From: Chitinophagaceae bacterium
Lineage (GTDB): Bacteria; Bacteroidota; Bacteroidia; Chitinophagales; Chitinophagaceae
Assembly: GCA_025455245.1 (NCBI GenBank)
Contig: JALOMX010000014.1
Coordinates: forward strand, 1-12,876
Direction of reading: 5' to 3'
Length of the DNA stretch: 12,876 nucleotides
The notes under the pieces were generated by a model that made no database searches, was not told where the DNA came from, and worked only from the letters and a program-made list of their open reading frames with translations. Positions within the stretch are counted from its first letter, which is position 1. Each line of letters opens with the position of its first letter. Below are positions 1 to 6,868 of the stretch, piece after piece. A program made the translations under genes and the position numbers.

Positions 1-904
1 ATGCCGTGAAAAGGTCTTGAAGGAGTGGTTTTATTTCATATCCATTCTCATAAAAACGTTTTGATAGCCATGCAACGTGGTCCGCATTGACGTTGTCGTG
101 TACAAAAAACCTGTAAATCTTACTGCAAATAAAGGTGGCTGTTTGCCTTTGACTCAATAAGTGGTCAAGTACCTCTTCTCCGGAAAGATTACCTGTTTTT
201 CCCAAAACCGTTTTGTCGCCTGTATCATGTTGAAAAGCCCTGAACTGAAATTGTCCCTGAAGATTAAATCCCCATCCGGTAAATGCACGGGCGGCTTCCT
301 TAATGTCGTTTTCAGAATAATTGCCGCGGCCCAGGGTAAACAATTCCATTACCTCGCGGGCAAAGTTTTCATTTGGGCTGTTTTTCCGGTTTTGCTGATT
401 ATTAAGAAATTGCAACATCGCGGGACTTTTGCTCACGGCATGCAGCAGGGTGCCAAAATCCGAAAGGGCATGTTCGCGAATAATATTGATAAGTTGTTGC
501 TGAAAAAAACTGTTGAGGTTTCTGCAGGCAAAATGCCCGTGCCAGAATAAGGCCATCTTTTCGCGTAGCTGTGCGCTACTGTTTACCATTTCGTCAAGCC
601 AGGCAAGGTTCAGGCTGCGGGTAGCCTGCCTGTTCTGCTGTTGCATTTGCCGCCTTCGCTGATCAGCCGTTAAACTATCGGTTCCCTGCTGTGCCTGCAT
701 TCTTCCTATTTCCCCAATACCATTTCCAAGCCCGTCCACCATATTTTGAACCACCGTAAATGGGATGGGTGGTTTTTCGGAAGCTTTAAGCAAAGCTTTC
801 ACATAAGGTTCCGGCCGAAATGGCGTTGATTGGTGAATCATCTCCGGCGTGGGGCCAAATCCGGCTCTCCAGAAAAGGTGATTTTGCTTTTGAATGCTTA
901 GCAT
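1..904 (-). CDS. DUF1800 family protein, N-terminal 301 residues (3' end beyond the left edge)
   Basis: The reading frame is open from the ATG at 904 to base 1, giving 301 residues with no stop, so the gene is cut by the window edge. Recognisable DUF1800 blocks are LFWRAGFGPTP (residues 10-20), LREKMALFWHGHF (113-125), NENFAREVMELFTLG (178-192), the DIKEAARAFTGW segment (200-211) and a FQHDTGDKTVLGKTG-type segment (224-238). A Gln/Arg-rich stretch lies at about 82-96. No signal peptide or membrane segment is visible at the N-terminus. The start is fixed by an in-frame TAA four codons upstream. The family's biochemical role is unknown. In many Bacteroidota and other bacteria it is paired with an exported DUF1501 protein, which would lie downstream to the left and is not visible. 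No SD sequence or clear promoter was found in the 102 bp upstream. Family assignment is secure; function is not. Confidence 0.9.
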   Translation of the reverse strand, partial: MLSIQKQNHLFWRAGFGPTPEMIHQSTPFRPEPYVKALLKASEKPPIPFTVVQNMVDGLGNGIGEIGRMQAQQGTDSLTADQRRRQMQQQNRQATRSLNLAWLDEMVNSSAQLREKMALFWHGHFACRNLNSFFQQQLINIIREHALSDFGTLLHAVSKSPAMLQFLNNQQNRKNSPNENFAREVMELFTLGRGNYSENDIKEAARAFTGWGFNLQGQFQFRAFQHDTGDKTVLGKTGNLSGEEVLDHLLSQRQTATFICSKIYRFFVHDNVNADHVAWLSKRFYENGYEIKPLLQDLFTA

Positions 905-952
905 GTGTGCTTTGACTTAAATGTACCTCAGATGTTTAATCGTTGATTCCCC

Positions 953-986
953 AAAAAGGCATTTTTTCTGTGCTTACAAAATGCTT
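953..986 (-). terminator. possible weak rho-independent terminator after the GH125 gene
   Basis: Read on the minus strand, GCATTTT (984-978) and AAAATGC (965-959) form a 7-bp stem with a 12-base loop, 23-48 bases after the mannosidase stop codon. It is followed by C and five T (957-953). The stem is AT-rich and therefore weak, so this is only a candidate. It would separate the mannosidase transcript from the DUF1800 gene. Confidence 0.3.
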
Positions 987-1006
987 AAACCATTGACCTT
1001 AGCTTT

Positions 1007-2428
1007 TTAAACGATCAAATGCTTTCTTTCCCTGAACACTTTCCAGATCATTTCGCCAAAAAGGGTATTTGCCCAGGCAAACCATTTTCTGGTAAACCTG
1101 GCAGGATCGTCTTTATGGAAACTCTCATGCATAAAACCTGTACCGGCATGTGTCAACCGGAGGGTTTCTATGCAGTCCGCAATTTCTTTGTCATCTACAC
1201 TTGTGATGGCCCTCAGAATGATGCTCATCGGCCAAATGGTATCCATACCGGTATGAGGGCCCCCAATGCCTTCAGCTGCTTTTCCTTTGTAAAAAAAAGG
1301 ATTGTTTTCACTGAGGACAACCTTTCGGGTATTCAGGTAAAGGGGATCATTTGGTTTAACAGCTCCCAGGTAGGGTAGCGACAGCAAGGAGGGTACGTTG
1401 GCATCGTCCATCATATGAAAGCTTCCGAAGCCATTCACTTCAAAAGCAATGATGCGGCCAAACCGGGGATGATTAATGATACCATGTTTTTGCAAAGCCT
1501 CATCAACCTGTTTCCGGAGTGCATGGGCTTCATTGGCTTCTTTCGTTTTGTTCAATGAAGGTATGGAGAGCAATTCGGCCATTTGTTTCAGGCTTTCAAC
1601 AGCAAAAAAATTGCTTGGTATCAAAAAAGGAAATAAGGTTGCATCATCACTTGGTCTGAAAATGGAAACAATCAGTCCGTTGGGTTTTACCGGATACCCA
1701 TATCCGCTGAGCGGAACCCCATCGGTGGCCCATGCCGTTGTGCGCTGAAACGTATATGGTCCCTTGCTTTCAAAGCGTTGTTGTTCACGGAAGGTTTGCA
1801 ATACAAGCCGCATGGCTTCTACCCATTCATTATCAAGAACAGAAGAGTCCCCGGTTTCTTTCCAGTAGGCATAAATCAGCCTTACAGGATAGCAAAGGCT
1901 GTCTATTTCCCATTTTCGTTCATGGATTCCGGGTTTCATTTGGGTAATATCATTCTTCCATTCGCTTTCTCTGTTGGGGTCTTTAAAGAATGCATTTGCA
2001 TATGGATCGAGCAGAATACATTTTGTTTGTCTGTAAATGACTCCTTTTATTAATTCCTGCAATTTTGGATCATCCTTCATGAGCGGCAGGTAAGGCCAAA
2101 CCTGTGCAGTGCTGTCCCGCAGCCACATGGCATCAATATCGCCGGTAATCACATAGGTATCAGGCTTTCCGTTTATGTATTCAAAGTCAACGGTTGTATC
2201 GAGGGTGTTGGGAAAACAGTTTTCAAAAAGCCAGCCGATTTCAGGGTTCCGAACATTTTTCTGAATGGTTTCAATTACTTTTTCTACTGCCGGACTGCTG
2301 AATTTTCTTTCACCAGCGGGTGTACGAACTATGGGGAATTCCTTGAAATTTTTCCCAAAGCCATATTTGGAGAAAACAAGTGCTCCTGAAGCAAGGGTCG
2401 ATTGGGTAACAAATTTTCTTCGGTTCAT
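1007..2428 (-). CDS. glycoside hydrolase family 125 exo-alpha-mannosidase (Mug157/DUF1237 family), Tat-type signal
   Basis: This 473-residue protein belongs to GH125, whose characterised members are exo-acting alpha-1,6-mannosidases that remove mannose from N-glycan or mannan side chains. Visible family blocks are GDIDAMWLRDSTAQVWPY (about 96-113), AWATDGVPLSGYGYPV (about 232-247), FRPSDDATLFPFLIPSNFFA (257-276), DDANVPSLLSLPYLG (341-355), GGPHTGMDTIWP (389-400) and GTGFMHESFHKDDP (429-442). By comparison with known GH125 enzymes, the Asp of ATDG (D236) and the Glu of HESF (E435) are the likely catalytic acid and base; this assignment is inferred. The N-terminus MNRRKFVTQSTLASGALVF is a twin-arginine-like signal, suggesting export. 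An in-frame ATG at 2470 would add 14 residues, but that puts the Tat motif internally and lies upstream of the predicted transcription start, so 2428 is preferred. Length fits the family. No other glycan-degradation or SusC/SusD genes are next to it. Confidence 0.93.
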   Translation of the reverse strand: MNRRKFVTQSTLASGALVFSKYGFGKNFKEFPIVRTPAGERKFSSPAVEKVIETIQKNVRNPEIGWLFENCFPNTLDTTVDFEYINGKPDTYVITGDIDAMWLRDSTAQVWPYLPLMKDDPKLQELIKGVIYRQTKCILLDPYANAFFKDPNRESEWKNDITQMKPGIHERKWEIDSLCYPVRLIYAYWKETGDSSVLDNEWVEAMRLVLQTFREQQRFESKGPYTFQRTTAWATDGVPLSGYGYPVKPNGLIVSIFRPSDDATLFPFLIPSNFFAVESLKQMAELLSIPSLNKTKEANEAHALRKQVDEALQKHGIINHPRFGRIIAFEVNGFGSFHMMDDANVPSLLSLPYLGAVKPNDPLYLNTRKVVLSENNPFFYKGKAAEGIGGPHTGMDTIWPMSIILRAITSVDDKEIADCIETLRLTHAGTGFMHESFHKDDPARFTRKWFAWANTLFGEMIWKVFRERKHLIV

Positions 2429-2467
2429 ATTGAAGCAGGTTGAAATGGTGGGAGGAATAATTGCAAA

Positions 2468-2500
2468 CAAATATATGGCATGTTAATAGCCTTATGCAAA
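2468..2500 (-). promoter_or_regulatory. candidate Bacteroidota-type promoter for the GH125 gene
   Basis: On the minus strand TTTG (2500-2497) is followed after 21 bases by TATATTTG (2475-2468). This matches the -33 TTG / -7 TAnnTTTG consensus known for Bacteroidota primary sigma factors. Transcription would start near 2461, leaving a leader of about 33 bases before the ATG at 2428. This favours the 2428 start over the ATG at 2470. No SD motif is seen in the leader, which is normal for the phylum. Confidence 0.55.
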
Positions 2501-2527
2501 TTAGGGAAACAACCAAGCAGGAATGGA

Positions 2528-2555
2528 ATTGAATAAAACATTTGGTTTGTTCAAT
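2528..2555 (-). other. stem-loop between helicase stop and mannosidase promoter
   Basis: ATTGAA (2528-2533) pairs with TTCAAT (2550-2555), and AAAC (2536-2539) with GTTT (2545-2548), around a small asymmetric internal loop and a 5-base loop. It lies about 42-69 bases after the helicase stop codon and upstream of the mannosidase promoter, where a transcript end would be expected. There is no T-tract after it on the minus strand, so it is not a standard intrinsic terminator. It may be a 3'-end structure or chance. Confidence 0.25.
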
Positions 2556-2596
2556 CCGGTTAAAAGGCAAAAACGAATCTGATCAATGTAGCCGGT

Positions 2597-5155
2597 TCAA
2601 CCTAATGCGGCCTGCATTTTGCGGATACGGTCTTCAAGTTTTTCAGTAGTAAGGTTGTTGCGGTTGAGGCCATCTACTATGATAGGAAAACTAAGTGGGG
2701 TAAGTCTTTCCGGGAAAGTTATAATGATTGGGTTTTCTACAATACGCTGCAGGGCTTGTCTCAGTCGCACTTCTTCCATCTGCTGTTCAAATACTTCGTT
2801 GTATGCCTGTCTGAGCAATAAGTTTTCCGGATCGAATTCGCGGAATACCTTGAACAGCAGCGATGCTGAAGCCTGCAGGTGGCGGGCTTTTTTTTGTTCG
2901 CCCGGCATGCCGGGAAAAATCAGTCCGCCGATAACGGCAATATCCCGAAATTTCCGCATAGCCATTTCAACCTGATTGGTGCTTTTCTGCATATCCGCAA
3001 GCAGGTTGTCAAGAGAGAAAAGATCATAAACATTTGAGTCGTCAACGGGGATCGGCTTGTCGCTCAGCAATTCAAAGCCATAGTCGTTCATGGCTATACT
3101 GAAACTAATAGGCAAGATTTTACCGATCCGGTAAGCGAGTATGGCGCTCAAAGCTTCATGGATCTGTCTTCCTTCAAAAGGATAAACGAGCAGGTGATAT
3201 CCTTCTTCATCTTCATGATGCTCTATTAATAATTCATTTTGTCTTGGTATGTGCGAAAGGTCCTCCTGAAGGTGCAGCAAAGGTTCGAGGCTCCTTAGTT
3301 CTATCGGAAAAGACCCGGAAGGGGCGCCTTTCACCAGATCAGATGTCTGCGAAAATGTTTCCCTCAATACTTCACCAAGATTCGCGGTCAGGCTCATCCG
3401 TCCACCCATCCAGCTTGGTACGATTGTTTTTTTGCTGTTGCTTTTGCGTACCAGTACCGTCATGTCTTTTACCTGAACCAATTCAACATTGCGGCCGGCA
3501 AGGGTAAAAGCATCTCCCGGTTCAAGCCGGCTGATAAACCATTCTTCAATATGTCCGATATAGCCACCTGTCATGAATTTCACCTTCAGCATGGCATCGC
3601 TTACAATGGTGCCAATGCCCAGCCTGTGGCGAAGGGCCAACCTTCTGCTTTTTATCCTGTAGTTTCCATCAGGCTCTATATCTACTTTTCTGTACTCATC
3701 ATATTGTTTTAATGCCTGTCCTCCTTCCGTAAGGTGGTTCAGAAGTGCCAGCCACTCATCATTGGTTAATTCTGCATAGCTGTAGGTGTTTTTTAAAACC
3801 GGAAAAATCTCTTCGGGCTTAAATCCATCACCAACAGCGAGTGTGCATAAAAACTGAAGCAAAACATCGTAGCATAGCAAAAGGGGTATCCGATCTTCGA
3901 TATACCCACGGTGCATGGCTTGCTGCAATGCTGCCGACTCTACCAGTTCAAGGCTATGTGTAGGTAAAAAGTATATATGGCTTACCTCGCCGGGTTGATG
4001 ACCTGCCCGGCCCGCCCTTTGCAAAAACCTTGCCACTCCTTTGGGTGATCCTACCTGGATAACCGAATCTACCGGCCTGAAGTCAACCCCAAGGTCAAGG
4101 CTAGCAGTGGTAACCACCGCTTTTAGTTTTTCTGTATGAAGCGCTTCTTCCACCCACTGCCGCAGTTCCATTTCTATACTGCCGTGGTGAAGGGCAATGG
4201 CACCTGCAAGTTCGGGAGCGATATCCAGCAGGCTTTGGTACCAACGCTCGGCCATGCCACGCGTATTGATAAAGATTAAGGTTGTTTTACTCTTTTCGAT
4301 AATCGGGACAACCTTCCCGATGAGTTTGATTCCCAGATGGCCTGCCCATGGATACTTTTCAATTTCATCGGGAATAATGGTATGTACAGCGATCTTTTTA
4401 TCTATTTCGGCCTTTACAACTACCCCGGATTGACGCAGCGATTTTAAAAGAACATCCTGTGCCTCATCCAGATTTCCTATGGTTGCCGAAATACCCCAGA
4501 TCAAGGGAGATGAGGAAGTTTTGATTAGGGGTTTTTGATGACCGGCAGAATTTGGCGAAACCAATTCGTCAGCCTGTTCATTTGATTCCCGGCATTTATG
4601 TATCAGGTATGCAAGGGCCAATTCTACCTGAACTCCACGCTTGCTTCCAAGCAATTCATGCCATTCATCCACTGCAATAATGCGGAGTGTATTGAAAAAG
4701 GAACCATGGTCTTTGGTAGCAAGGAGCAGGTGGAGGCTTTCCGGAGTAATGATCAGCACTTCAGGTGCTTTTTTACGCTGTCGCGCCCTTTCTGAAACGG
4801 ATGTGTCGCCGTTGCGCACGGCAATTTGCCATTGCATTCCCAGCGCTGAAACAACTTCTTCCATTGCCCTTCCGATATCTTTTGCAAGGGCACGCAGGGG
4901 CGTTATCCAGAGAAGTTGTAACCCGTTTTGCTTAATGGATTTCCAGTCCGAGGGATGGGCATTTATAAACCGGATAAGGGCACCGAGAAAAACTGAAAAT
5001 GTTTTTCCGCAGCCCGTAGGGGCATTTACCATTCCGCTTCTTTCTTCGATAATATGTTTCCATACCTCTTCCTGAAATTTAAACGGCAACATTGATTTTT
5101 GGGAAAGCCAATGATAAATTACTTCTTCCCCCGGTGTTTTTTTTTCGGTATTCAC
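2597..5155 (-). CDS. Lhr-like DExH helicase, ligase-associated DNA damage response type
   Basis: This 852-residue superfamily 2 helicase has all core motifs: Walker A NAPTGCGKT (44-52), Ia TPLRALA (85-91), motif II DEWH (163-166), III SAT (223-225), V TASLDLGVDF (350-359) and VI QRAGRAGH (379-386). After the two RecA folds comes the Lhr-type C-terminal region to residue 852. The DEWHELLGSKRGVQ and GSPKGVARFLQRAGRAGH segments and the length fit the bacterial ligase-associated DExH helicase subgroup. These are ATP-driven DNA translocases thought to act in DNA repair with a neighbouring ATP-dependent ligase, nuclease and phosphoesterase. None of those partners is in this window. The start is GTG at 5155, chosen because GTGA overlaps the stop of the upstream cytochrome gene by four bases; the next Met (residue 22) would remove expected N-terminal sequence. 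A Ser/Asn/Gln-rich stretch at about 188-215, between motifs II and III, looks like an insertion. Cytoplasmic. Confidence 0.9.
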   Translation of the reverse strand: MNTEKKTPGEEVIYHWLSQKSMLPFKFQEEVWKHIIEERSGMVNAPTGCGKTFSVFLGALIRFINAHPSDWKSIKQNGLQLLWITPLRALAKDIGRAMEEVVSALGMQWQIAVRNGDTSVSERARQRKKAPEVLIITPESLHLLLATKDHGSFFNTLRIIAVDEWHELLGSKRGVQVELALAYLIHKCRESNEQADELVSPNSAGHQKPLIKTSSSPLIWGISATIGNLDEAQDVLLKSLRQSGVVVKAEIDKKIAVHTIIPDEIEKYPWAGHLGIKLIGKVVPIIEKSKTTLIFINTRGMAERWYQSLLDIAPELAGAIALHHGSIEMELRQWVEEALHTEKLKAVVTTASLDLGVDFRPVDSVIQVGSPKGVARFLQRAGRAGHQPGEVSHIYFLPTHSLELVESAALQQAMHRGYIEDRIPLLLCYDVLLQFLCTLAVGDGFKPEEIFPVLKNTYSYAELTNDEWLALLNHLTEGGQALKQYDEYRKVDIEPDGNYRIKSRRLALRHRLGIGTIVSDAMLKVKFMTGGYIGHIEEWFISRLEPGDAFTLAGRNVELVQVKDMTVLVRKSNSKKTIVPSWMGGRMSLTANLGEVLRETFSQTSDLVKGAPSGSFPIELRSLEPLLHLQEDLSHIPRQNELLIEHHEDEEGYHLLVYPFEGRQIHEALSAILAYRIGKILPISFSIAMNDYGFELLSDKPIPVDDSNVYDLFSLDNLLADMQKSTNQVEMAMRKFRDIAVIGGLIFPGMPGEQKKARHLQASASLLFKVFREFDPENLLLRQAYNEVFEQQMEEVRLRQALQRIVENPIIITFPERLTPLSFPIIVDGLNRNNLTTEKLEDRIRKMQAALG

Positions 5156-6561
5156 AATGTTTTCAGGTATTCTATTACTGCTTTACGCTCAATGTCATTC
5201 AGTTTGTCACCAAAGGTATGACCATGATTATTATAACCCCTCAATGTTGTGTTGTAAGTGCTTTTGTTAATTTGTTTCTCATGTTCTTTATAAATCCATC
5301 CTACTTTTTCATAATCATATTCAGGCTTGTCAAAACTTCTTTCCCAGTAAACAGGGCGGGTTTTACTGTTTAAAAGGGTTTCAAGGTTTGGAACGCTTCC
5401 GTTGTGCAAATATGGCGCTGTAATCCATACCCCATCGAGCGGTGGTGCAATATATCCCTTGAAGGGAACAAGGTCTGCCTTGCGCTCTCCGGTTCTGAAC
5501 CAGCTTTGCCTGAACCAATCCAAAAACTGAGGACTGCTGAAGTTGGATTCTACGAGGGCTGAGTCTGTTTTGATAATTTCTAAAGGAACCAGCAAATTGG
5601 GATAGTTTTCATCGGCTCCATACTTTCCATGACATTTGGCGCAGTTTTTATCAAACAACGGTTTGCCTTTTGACGCAAGGTCCTGATCGATCGGTTTGGG
5701 ATATTTGGGAGGCTTGATTGAATAAATATAGGCGAGCACATCATCAAAATGGGTAAGCACCTCTGCTGCTTCCGCAGTGTCGGTAACCGTAAGCAGGTTT
5801 GCCGCCATCAAAAAACGCGGGAAATCACCCCTTCCGAATCCGCTGTAAAACATGGCATTTTTCTTTTTAAGCAACCACCAGGCGGGTACATCCGTCGGGA
5901 TGACTTCTTTTGATAATGCAAGGCCCGGTTCATTGCGCCATACAAAACTTTTCGGATCGCGATGGGCTGCAAGCACGGCTGTTAGCCGGTCAGCAATATT
6001 TACACCTTTACTTGCCGTGGTTAAATAAGGCGCCGTTGTTTTACCGGCCCTTATAAAGTTCGTGGCTGCAGCACGGTCTTTTTCGTTCATCAATTTCAAG
6101 GCTGTTTCGGCCATTGCCATTGCAGCCTGCTGTGGCAAGCTGTAATCACTCAGGCTGTTGCCCAGGCCGATTATTACACTGTCGCCCCAGGTTTGAGCAT
6201 GACAAAACATGCAGTTCGGAGCACCAACTTTAGCGCCATTGGGTGCGGTAATAACGGTAAAATCATAAGGGACCCCTTTGTTGTCTCCTTGTCTGCCAAG
6301 GTCGGGTTTTCCCGATCCTGCAAGAAAGGCCTGTTTAAATAAGTTTACCGGTATTCCGCTTTTCAGATAGTCACCCTCGGTCAGGTATGTAAATCCTTTT
6401 TCTGCATTGCCCGGGAATTGTTTATGGGCAGGAATGGGAACAGTACCTGCAGGTGAAGCATATTCAGCAGGAATATTGCTGATACGGGAAGCACATGCAA
6501 TAAACAGACTGAAAGCCGATATGATAAATAGCCACTTTTTCAGAGGAAAGTTCATAAACAT
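5152..6561 (-). CDS. di-haem c-type cytochrome lipoprotein (cytochrome c peroxidase/RoxA-like)
   Basis: This 469-residue exported protein has two haem c attachment motifs, CMFCH (117-121) and CAKCH (307-311). The N-terminus has Lys-Lys, a hydrophobic run and FIAC (C23), a plausible lipobox, so it is probably lipid-anchored in the periplasm or outer membrane. The segment DVPAWWLLKKKNAMFYSGFGRGDFPR (about 224-249) and the C-terminal APPLDGVWITAPYLHNGSVPNL (about 372-393) are typical of di-haem cytochromes related to cytochrome c peroxidase and RoxA-type oxygenases. Whether it reduces peroxide, oxygenates a substrate or only carries electrons cannot be told. The start could be the ATG at 6561 or the one at 6555; both keep the signal sequence. 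It is first in a two-gene unit, its TGA overlapping the GTG of the helicase gene. No TAnnTTTG promoter was found upstream. Confidence 0.88.
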   Translation of the reverse strand: MFMNFPLKKWLFIISAFSLFIACASRISNIPAEYASPAGTVPIPAHKQFPGNAEKGFTYLTEGDYLKSGIPVNLFKQAFLAGSGKPDLGRQGDNKGVPYDFTVITAPNGAKVGAPNCMFCHAQTWGDSVIIGLGNSLSDYSLPQQAAMAMAETALKLMNEKDRAAATNFIRAGKTTAPYLTTASKGVNIADRLTAVLAAHRDPKSFVWRNEPGLALSKEVIPTDVPAWWLLKKKNAMFYSGFGRGDFPRFLMAANLLTVTDTAEAAEVLTHFDDVLAYIYSIKPPKYPKPIDQDLASKGKPLFDKNCAKCHGKYGADENYPNLLVPLEIIKTDSALVESNFSSPQFLDWFRQSWFRTGERKADLVPFKGYIAPPLDGVWITAPYLHNGSVPNLETLLNSKTRPVYWERSFDKPEYDYEKVGWIYKEHEKQINKSTYNTTLRGYNNHGHTFGDKLNDIERKAVIEYLKTL

Positions 6562-6868
6562 TTTTTTGAAATAAATTCATTAAGAAAGTTTTCGCTTCCG
6601 AATTGTCGAAAATTTTTCCCTTAGTTCTTCATGATTTTCCATACGGTAAACCAATATGCAGGAATAAATGGTAATGGCTTTAAAGTGACTTTTTAAGCTT
6701 ATACAAAAAAGTACATTACCATAGTACCTATTACAAAATGCCAACCTGTTTGGTTTATTGACTTTAGATAAAGGAAGTGAATAATTTTTATAGCCTGACT
6801 GAAAAACATATGTCCACGGTTATTTTTTGAAAAATCGATAGACCTTAAAAGGATAAGCGGATGATCAA
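6562..6868. other. 307-bp intergenic region without a gene
   Basis: This AT-rich gap lies between the end of the caspase operon and the start of the cytochrome-helicase unit, both on the minus strand. I see no open frame of note, no RNA gene and no good TAnnTTTG promoter on either strand. Its one clear structure is the nested inverted repeat at 6668-6722. It must hold the 3' end of the caspase transcript and the start of the cytochrome transcript, unless the two are read through. Confidence 0.6.
6668..6722. repeat. nested inverted repeat in the intergenic gap
   Basis: A perfect 9-bp inverted repeat, ATGGTAATG (6668-6676) and CATTACCAT (6714-6722), encloses a second, imperfect hairpin at 6677-6698 (GCTT/AAGC outer and AAA/TTT inner pairs). 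Two GTAC tetramers at 6711-6714 and 6724-6727 flank the right arm. It sits about 147-201 bases after the stop of the tandem-caspase gene and 107-161 bases before the cytochrome start. It could be a transcription-end structure, a regulator binding site or the remnant of a small element; the sequence does not decide. Confidence 0.45.

Noticed and set aside
161..550. Plus-strand open frame of 129 residues
   Set aside because: It is antisense to the DUF1800 gene, whose minus-strand translation carries clear family motifs; the plus-strand product resembles nothing.
2310..2570. Minus-strand open frame of 86 residues across the mannosidase start
   Set aside because: It is out of frame with the mannosidase, covers its promoter and Tat signal, and shows no domain.
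4641..5075. Plus-strand open frame of 144 residues
   Set aside because: It is a shadow of the helicase motor region; composition is Ser/Arg-rich as expected of an antisense frame.
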